Source of the DNA: Crambe crambe
Lineage: Eukaryota > Porifera > Demospongiae > Poecilosclerida > Crambeidae
Assembly (NCBI GenBank): GCA_963924555.1
Contig: OZ004593.1
Span: 5,266,480 to 5,330,479 of the forward strand
Reading direction: 5' to 3'
DNA length: 64,000 nt
Shown piece by piece: positions 20,601 through 64,000 of the stretch (position 1 is its first letter; every line of letters begins with the position of its first letter). Position numbers and translations under genes: made by a program. Under the pieces are notes generated by a model, which saw only the letters and a program-made list of their open reading frames with translations, made no database searches and was not told the DNA's origin.

Positions 20601-21890
20601 ACGAGAACCTCTTCGCTAAAAATTATAGAAGGGAGCGAAATTTACCATGGACTAGTCAGGTCAGACGCTACATCCACGAGTCAAGCTGCCACCAGAAAGA
20701 AGCGGTCCGATTCTCAGGTGGAATCGGAATCAGAAGCACAGGTGTACGATATTGCATTCCCTCCCAGTTTGCAACGGTCTAAAATTCTCATACCCATTCA
20801 AGAGGGTGACTACGGCTCGATGGGGAATGTGGAAGAACAACAAAAGCAGCTAATGGAAGTCAAGAAGATGCTTCCCAGTAGGGGATTGTCGTTTGGTGCC
20901 CAATTACGAGGACGAGCAGACAGTGCAGATAGCAGGGGGCGGAGTGCAAGTGGTGCAAGCATTACCAAACAAGGTAGCGAGGATGGGATGACCAATAACC
21001 CTCTGTACGGCTCCCGGGAGGATGCTATGTTGAGTAATTTAGTTATTACTGGAAACAATGGCCCTCAGGAGGAAGAAGTTATTTGCAAACACACGACAGT
21101 CCAAGGATGTTTGAGTGCCAGTACGGAGAACCTTGTTGATAATCCTGTGTACGGAGACCATCGAATCCCTCTCACTTCTCCTCCTCCCGCTGCAACAGGT
21201 ACCGGAGAGTGGACCTTCGTAGAAAGGACGAGTGTAGCAGCTCCACCACCACAGGGTGGTCCTAAACCGTTGCGAGAGTTTGAGGATTCACTGGAGATCA
21301 ATCCGACTTATAGCAGGCATGATCTTGTCACTGGACTGAACTTAACTGAGTTGAATGATTCATTCGAGTTGAATGGTGGAATAAAAATGGCAGCTCCTCA
21401 TGGTGAAAACTTTGCAGACTGTGGAGATAGTGAGACCGGCATGCATAGGGAAAGCAATCCACAGATTGGTAGTGCAACACAAAAAGATAAAGATGGAGAG
21501 GAACCGATGAAGAAAGATGACCAGGTATCCAAGAGCATAAGAAACAAAGACACCGATGCACTCAAAGATGATGGAAAAGAGAGCTACAATGATGAGACGA
21601 AATCTCTTAACAGAAGTTCCCAGAGTGAGAGCAGAAAACCCCCAAACACAAGCACCGATAATGAGAGCCATGGTGACAAAGGAGATGAGAACAGTGCCAA
21701 TGGTGGTCAAGAAGAAGATAAAACAGTAGTACTCAGGGGTGCTGATGGGTACAGCAAAGTGGACAAGAGCAAAAAGACCAGCAACGTTAAAACCAAAGAA
21801 CAGGAAGAAGAAGAAGCAGAGAAGGATGGGGATTCCCCTCCTCCCCCTGTCCCTCCCAGGAAATACAGCAATGACACCATCAATAGCTAG
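17650..21890 (+). CDS. DOK/IRS-like docking protein (PH plus IRS-type PTB)
   Basis: Three exons (17650-17679, 17745-18084, 19339-21890) join in phase to 973 aa. Exons 1-2 encode a PH domain (about residues 1-122; KDWKAYLCVLK, then a C-terminal helix with MNKWFNMLQ). Exon 3 starts with an IRS-type PTB domain (about 124-225; YYEFEVIAI to EEIFRILERV). The remainder is Pro/Ser-rich and disordered. It has NPLY (Y680), NPVY (Y728) and NPTY (Y781), further tyrosines in acidic settings, and a C-terminal PPPPVPPRKY SH3-type site. Such adaptors bind activated receptor tyrosine kinases and are phosphorylated to recruit SH2 or PTB proteins. PH-PTB order fits DOK and IRS; the length is between the two. 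The 10-residue first exon rests on splice consensus and phase only. Confidence 0.85.
18085..19338. other. Intron 2 of the docking-protein gene
   Basis: AT-rich intron of 1254 bp. A short direct repeat (AACAGTCATGC followed by GTTTATACTG) occurs twice at 18239-18335. No other gene or element is recognised. Confidence 0.6.
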
Positions 21891-22101
21891 CAAAAGATAA
21901 CATTATGAACTAGCTATCAATAATTTGTGTTCGCCTTTTCTTACATGAATCATTATTTTTTATTGAGTGTATTTATGGAAAAAAAAATTCCACTGATGTT
22001 TAATTTTGGTTTTTAAAAGTATTGAGTCAATCGACCACCATAATGGCTACACATTATGTAAGATAAAATCATAATTATATATGACAGAATAATATGTAAA
22101 A

Positions 22102-41678
<19,577 letters not shown>

Positions 41679-42074
41679 CTTTGCCAAAAAAAATTATGCA
41701 CTAACAAAGATCCACTTCCCCTGCTTTCTTATAAAAAATGTAAATAAAAAAAAACATGAAATAATGCTAGCTATACCAGTGCATCTTTCTGATTTTCATT
41801 GCTATGACAACCATTCCTGAAGGAAAATTTGACAAACTGGCCCGCGGGGTTGCTGCCATGAATCCTCGACTATGCTTTCATTCAAAGGACAAAGAACCAC
41901 AGCTCTGTCTAGTGGACCTACTCAAGAAGTTCCTTGCAAAAAAACAAAACAAAAAAACAACTGAGTTCTAAATATCCACGTGACTGGCTGCTCGCGCAAA
42001 TAATAATAAGCACGTGGAATTGGAAGTATCACTTTAAATGCGGATGCTTGCATGCACTGTTTACAATTCTGTAA
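41679..42074. promoter_or_regulatory. Shared upstream region of the exchanger (-) and TGF-beta gene 1 (+)
   Basis: The two start codons are 397 bp apart and face away from each other. The spacer has two E-boxes, CACGTG at 41977-41982 and 42011-42016, and a near-consensus X-box at 41798-41811. No TATA box is clear. Confidence 0.6.
41798..41811 (-). promoter_or_regulatory. RFX X-box candidate upstream of the exchanger gene
   Basis: ATTGCTATGACAAC on + differs from the RFX consensus (GTTGCYATGRNAAC type) at one position, the first base. It lies about 120 bp upstream of the exchanger ATG. X-boxes drive ciliary genes, and SLC9C proteins are flagellar. Confidence 0.5.
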
Positions 42075-42560
42075 ATGAATGATTCAAAGATGCTCCGAGT
42101 TTTGCTAACCCTGTCACTGTGCATCTGCGCCTCAGAAGGTGAAACGAGGTCGCCCCTTATTCGCTATATGATGGATCTGCAGTCCTCTCTTGCAGATGAA
42201 GCAGGGAACCCAAGGTCACTGAATCTTACTGACTACTCCACTTCCACCTTTTGCCTCCCAGATTATGGTTAGCACTGTTTATATTCATTTATAATATGAT
42301 AGTAATTGCTGAGTATTGCTAGCAAGTTTGAATGTATAATTAATTGTTCTTTAATATTTAGGTCAAACTTGTCTGTCTGTATAGTAACCCAATGAAGCAT
42401 GTTGCTGTATCTTACTACACTTGCATGTCTAATTAATTTATAGCTACTTATATTATACCATAGATAGAAAACATAACATTGAGTCTCTTCCAAAATTATT
42501 GTCAATAAAAAATCATTGGCTGATATGTAATTATTGCTAACTCAAATGAATAGCTAGGAC

Positions 42561-42602
<42 letters not shown>

Positions 42603-44268
42603 TGTCCAAGTGTCTATCTCAGAAAAAAAAAATTCCTTCAATAGCCTATTACTATAACAGTACTTGATGGTGCCAAATTTAGAGAACATCTTGTGATCAG
42701 AAAATTCCTCAAATTCAGCAAGTGATTTTCACTGGAAGTGCCTGCTTGTAATCCAATTAACGTGGCTATTATGTAAATCATATTTTTTTTTTTGAGAATT
42801 ACATTTTTGATTTCAGATAATAGATCTAATTATTAGCATGATATTAGCCAATGTGATTATACTCCTGGTCCATGGTGAGGGTTCTGGATGGAACCTCAAA
42901 AATTTGAAACCATTGAATGACTTAAATCTGGGGTCTCACCGGGGTGACCTTAATGATATTCATGTGTCCGTTTAATCAGCTCAGGGGAGTATAAACCATC
43001 ATCTTATTATCATTGTCAAGGACACTTAATACTTCCCCAAAGCAGTGTATTTCTGCCTACACACATGCGGTAAGTGGGCACCAATAAAGTTCTCACTTTC
43101 CCAAATGCAAACTGTTAATACTATTATTACTTAAAAGTTTGTCCTATGACCTTAATTTACTAGATTTCCAGCATATCCTGCTCAGAGATCTAGTAACAGC
43201 TTCTAGCTTCTTCTAAATTAAACCTTCCCCTTGTAAAATCTTACAAGGAGTACAGAAATATTCAGGTACTAATCCCTCCCTTTTTGTAAAAATGTAGACA
43301 TTGCCAACAACCAGTCTGGAACAGAGATGTGGTCTCCAAGTAAATGCTCCAGTGCATATAGACTCTCTTTCAAATGGGACTCTGGAGACGAAGATAGACA
43401 ATTCCCTATGACCAAAGCACTCTTACGTGTCTACAAAGAAGTCTTGAGAAGGCATATTCCCACGGAACAGAATGTTACTGTTAATATCAGTATGATCCTC
43501 AACTTTGAAACTGATCGAAATTCTACTTCGTCATATGATGAAGAGTCATGGGTTCCAATAAAGACCATACAAGTGACACGGAACTCAAATGACTGGTTGG
43601 AACTTGATGTGACTGATCAGTTAGAAGCTGTGTGGGACCCGATGTTAAAACTTGGAATCATTACTATTGCTATGAAGTTCGATGTCGATTGCAAACAGCA
43701 AACAAAAATCCCTCTAAAGATTGTCAATCCAGCTGTGGAGGTGAGGAATGCAAGAAAAGAGAGACTTCTGCGTCATCAGCCATTCTTAGTTGTATTCATC
43801 AATGATGAAAATGTTAGAAAGGCAATTGAAGAGAATCAAAGATTCTTTTCTGATGATCAAATACTGAGTGTATCATCAAAGAATAAGAGAGATGTCACTA
43901 AAACCAATGGCTGCCAATTAAAGGACTTCCGCATCAATTTCGGTGATCTGAAACTCAACTACATCCTTTCTCCCCTGGTAGCCAACATCAAGACATGCAC
44001 AGGTCGCTGTGGGATTCAATACGTTCGACTCTACCCTTCCCTGGGTACAAACTACGCTAGACTCATGGCAGGGGCTCATGTTCACTATCTTAGTATCCCA
44101 GAAGGAGAGAAGAACACCTCTTTGTATGCAGACAACCCCAAGCCCAAGGAACCCTGTTGCTCTCCCATAGCATATAATCCTCTTATGCTCCTTACGGTAA
44201 CGAGGTACCCCGTGGTAGAACAGCGAATCTTTCCAGATTTTGTAGCATCGAGATGTGGCTGTAGGTAA
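42075..44268 (+). CDS. TGF-beta family ligand 1
   Basis: Two exons (42075-42267, 43298-44268) join in phase 1 to 387 aa. The N-terminus has a hydrophobic signal segment (MLRVLLTLSLCICASEG), so the product is secreted. The prodomain follows to about residue 275. KNKRD is the likely furin-type cleavage site. The mature region has seven cysteines in family spacing: NGC, KTC, GRC, the CC pair, and a terminal RCGCR. The CC pair includes the Cys used for the interchain disulfide. The two aromatic (Trp) positions usual before Cys2 are absent. I cannot place it with BMP, TGF-beta sensu stricto or activin. It starts 397 bp from the exchanger, and its close relative follows downstream. Confidence 0.9.
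42268..43297. other. Intron of TGF-beta gene 1
   Basis: AT-rich 1.03-kb intron with an (AAT)n run at 42561-42600. No other feature is recognised. Confidence 0.6.
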
Positions 44269-44641
44269 TAATTGTCTTTAGCATTGCACTGTGTCTGTGT
44301 TTTGTGCATTATTACTTTACTTTATAGTGTTAAGCTCAATCCATTATCATTGTGACATGTTGTAATGCATGTTAAAATACCTATCATTAATTTTTGCAAT
44401 TATATTATTATTGTACTTCCATAACTTTATAAGATACTGATCAGCAATGTAGGTACAGGGTAGTTAATAATACACAGTGTAGCAGCATAGATTGTTAGCA
44501 GCTCGCGCTCGCGCGCTGTGGCTGACTTATGCGCATGCGCAAAGGATGTATGACGTGTTTATAATAACGGTGGCTTAGTTTATAAAAAGAGTACGAGCTT
44601 GCAAGATTTACAACAGTTTTAATCAAGCATTATTCATTATA
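44269..44641 (+). promoter_or_regulatory. Promoter of TGF-beta gene 2
   Basis: The 373-bp spacer has a NRF1-like GCGCATGCGC at 44531-44540, a CRE-like TGACGTG at 44551, and a TATA-like TATAAAAAG at 44581-44589, about 55 bp before the ATG at 44642. Confidence 0.6.
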
Positions 44642-46184
44642 ATGAAATCATTACATCAAAGTAAAACCATGACCAAATACCTGGCGTTTCTATTAATCCT
44701 ATTCACATTTGCTCGAAGTTTTGAGCAAGATCACTTACTTGAAAGTCTGGGGAGAGAGAGAAGAAAAGCAACCAAGACGCAGAATCTATCCTCTAGTGCT
44801 GTGGACTATATGGTAAACCTCAGAAATCAACTCTCAGATAAGAATGGAAGACCGAAGTTGTCGAATTCTGATTTTCCCACCGAGATATGGGCGACACAAG
44901 ATCGAGGTACGGTGTGTAATAATAGTGGCTAGCAGCTAGGTGGGCATGGCTAGTCAAGTGTGCAGTCAACCATGACTGGTCTGCAGTCAACCATGAAGGA
45001 GCTGGAGAATATTAGCTACTGTATATAGCTAAGTGATAGATGCCCAGTGTGAAAGTAGCCAGGACTTTAAGGGCCAGGGCTCAGATGTGAAACTAGCCAG
45101 GGCTCAGGTGTGAAAATAGGTGAAAATAGCCAGGTCACCAAGGTGTGAATTAACCACTTGTTCCATCCCACTGTCTGGGGCACAAACTGTAAAACCAAGT
45201 GGATTTTATTGTATTCCTCTGGCTTTCACAGATTTATTGAGTGGTGTGTATAGAGCCAAGCAAAGAACTGGAAGTCGATGCACGGCAAAGAATCGTTTCA
45301 TCTTTGATTGGAGGTCCATTGCAGAATCTGAGCAGAGCAAGGCGCTGCCCGTGGAGAAAGCCATTCTGAGAGTCCACTTAAAAGTGATCCCAAGACTTCT
45401 CAATCAAAACCGTCCGACCTCTGTCAATCTCTCAGTGCATATGAATATACTTGGTAGGGATGAGAGCTTGAGGGTTCCAACAGGAGAGCATCAACTCTCT
45501 GTGACATCCCAATCTGCTGAATGGATGGAACTCAATATCACTCAGGGTGTTCGCAGTCTATGGCCACCAAAATTAAATGAATCTGTGATAGAGGTCACTA
45601 TTCTTTTCACAGTCAACTGTCAAACGTCCAAAAAGGTTCCTGCCATTTTCGAAGATCCTACGATTGTTCCTATCCACCAAAAGAAACGAAGGCAACGATT
45701 GTCAGCCCTTCAGCCTCTCTTCCTGGTATACCTCTCTGATGAACACATTAAGGAGATTGTGAGAAATGAAACTCAACCCAACTCTGTGGAGGAGGAAGAC
45801 AAGAGTGACATTGCCGGTCTCCAGAGGAACAAACGATCAACCAACCACCAATGCAGCATGGAGAATTTCTATGTCAATTTCAATGACTTGCAGCTGCATT
45901 ATGTGTTGGCTCCAAGTGCTTATAATGCCAAGCAATGCAGAGGCTCCTGCTCACATTCGACAGTGTCCATCAACAGTCACTTAGCAAACAACCACGCGAA
46001 GATCATGGCGAGTGCAAAGAAACTCTCCGAGATCAGAAGTGATATTCAATTCTTGAACGCACCCAAGGGACCCTGTTGCGTGCCTACAAAATACAGCTCT
46101 CTCACACTAGTGATCCCAAAGGGACAGAGCATAGAGTATGTGGTGTACCCGCATATGATAGTGGAAGAATGTAGGTGCAGATAA
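44642..46184 (+). CDS. TGF-beta family ligand 2
   Basis: Two exons (44642-44906, 45232-46184) join in phase 1 to 405 aa. A signal segment follows a second possible Met (MTKYLAFLLILFTFA). The prodomain runs to RNKRS, an R-x-K-R cleavage site near residue 291. The mature domain has the seven cysteines NHQC, AKQC, GSC, the CC pair and ECRCR, with a VLAPSAYNAKQC stretch near the family pattern. Exon structure, phase and sequence match gene 1 directly upstream, so they are tandem paralogues. Their mature domains have diverged considerably, so the duplication is not recent. Partners would be serine/threonine kinase receptors; subfamily is not decided. Confidence 0.9.
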
Positions 46185-46262
46185 GTAGGGGAGAAAAACA
46201 AATCACCATAGCTGCTCTATTCACGGAACACTCATCCCCTCCTATTAGCCATATCATTACTC

Positions 46263-46268
46263 AATAAA
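46263..46268 (+). terminator. Polyadenylation signal of TGF-beta gene 2
   Basis: AATAAA lies about 79 bases after the stop codon, followed by a GT-rich stretch. Confidence 0.6.
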
Positions 46269-47133
46269 ATGTGGTATTTATTATAAAGTATTGTTTCATT
46301 GTTTCTTCTACCAGTCAGTGGCTTGGCCTGTATTTTTTTAATATCCAATGATGTAATCATTTTTTATCTATGACATTTTTATACTTTTTAGTCATTTTTT
46401 TACAAATCAGTAATTGAATTTTTTTTTAAAAATCACTTAATTTTTGCTAGCCCAATCATCAATATTGCATCTCTAGAGAATAATCAAAACAGCTTTAAAA
46501 AAAAGAAAAAAAGAAAAAAAAAAAAGAACTCTACCTGGCTATGCAGAATATTATTATAAATACTGACTAGTGCTGATGGCACACAAAGGTCAATAATTGA
46601 CTTGTAGAATGGTTATCTAGACACAGCACACTAATAATGGGAGCTTTTGTTATAGAACTGATGTGTTTGACCTGAACATCCTACTTGTGTGTAGCTCATT
46701 AGCTTCATTAATAACCTTGTTACCTGACCATAATGATGATTGAAGTATAAGTTCCCAACCCAAACAGAATCACTACAAGTCAAGCAAGAAACAATTACTG
46801 GCCAATTCTCGAAGGCATTCTTTAAGATAATATGGGCACGTTTGGTGAGTGATAAAATCTTTGCCACAACAATCATTGAGTCTAATCTAATAATTATACG
46901 AAAACAATGAATAAAGCAATATAGCCATCAAAATATAATGCTTGAAAAGGTACCGATATGCTATGATGATTGTGATGATGAAAAAGTGATCTAGTTGCAA
47001 GGCTACTCTCTATCTATCAACCATACCAGTCTGGTCCTGCTATAAAATTAATGATGAAATAATACTATGAACTGAAGTGATATAACCAGCTAATTATTAT
47101 TATTATAGGGTGTTCAAAATTATTGCAGATTTT
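46269..47133. other. Convergent spacer
   Basis: AT-rich spacer between TGF-beta gene 2 and the armadillo gene, with an A-rich run at 46497-46527. No gene is seen. Confidence 0.6.
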
Positions 47134-63807
<16,674 letters not shown>

Positions 63808-64000
63808 CTGGTGGGTGGGTGAGGGATTAACAATAATTTAGCTGGAGATAACTTATTAACTTTGGGGTTCTCTATTTAGAGTCAGAAGTGAATAATAGAT
63901 CTAAAAAGTGTCTGTATTGACAGTACATAAGCGTATAGACCAACTTCCAAACAAATGCATGTTTCTCCCACAATTACTGTAGTTAAAAGGAGGTCTTAAG

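Overview
The window is metazoan nuclear DNA. It has split genes with GT..AG introns, many of them only 50-150 bp, tightly packed genes, shared head-to-head promoters, many short MITE-like inverted repeats and very long (GA)n arrays. The gene set is animal-specific: TGF-beta ligands, a PH plus IRS-type PTB adaptor, a sperm-type Na+/H+ exchanger and ankyrin-ZU5-UPA-Death proteins. Together with compact introns and the many short palindromic elements, this suggests an early-branching animal, most likely a demosponge. The taxon is inferred, not proven.

Region 1 (1-9.2 kb) is a recently rearranged cluster of ankyrin/ZU5/UPA/Death-domain genes on the + strand. It holds the 3' end of one copy (54-1279), a truncated copy fused to an inverted piece of a Death exon (2976-3896), and a complete six-exon gene (5116-8549, 797 aa). 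A stray piece of the neighbouring ABCF1 gene at 1748-1870 shows that an older duplication unit included ABCF1 sequence.

Region 2 (9.2-16.3 kb, - strand) is a complete 18-exon ABCF1 gene (775 aa). Its large intron 2 carries a Mutator-like element with a 9-bp target duplication, a near-perfect foldback element and a minisatellite built from the splice-donor region.

Region 3 (16.6-21.9 kb, + strand) has a single-exon unknown protein ending in a CaaX box, then a 973-aa DOK/IRS-like docking protein with three NPxY sites.

Region 4 (22.1-41.7 kb, - strand) is an 18-exon SLC9C (sperm NHE) gene of 1690 aa. It has the exchanger, voltage sensor, cyclic-nucleotide-binding domain and a long low-complexity tail. 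Its introns hold most of the repeats. A near-consensus RFX X-box lies about 120 bp upstream of its ATG. The 397-bp spacer upstream is shared head-to-head with the first TGF-beta gene.

Region 5 (42.1-46.2 kb, + strand) has two tandem TGF-beta-family ligands (387 and 405 aa), each with signal peptide, prodomain, basic cleavage site and a seven-cysteine mature domain.

Region 6 (47.1-64 kb, - strand) is the 3' part of an armadillo-repeat gene with at least 12 exons that continues past the window.

No tRNA, rRNA or CRISPR feature was seen, and no LTR or virus-like element was recognised. Exon borders were worked out by hand from splice consensus, reading phase and protein continuity. They have no transcript support.
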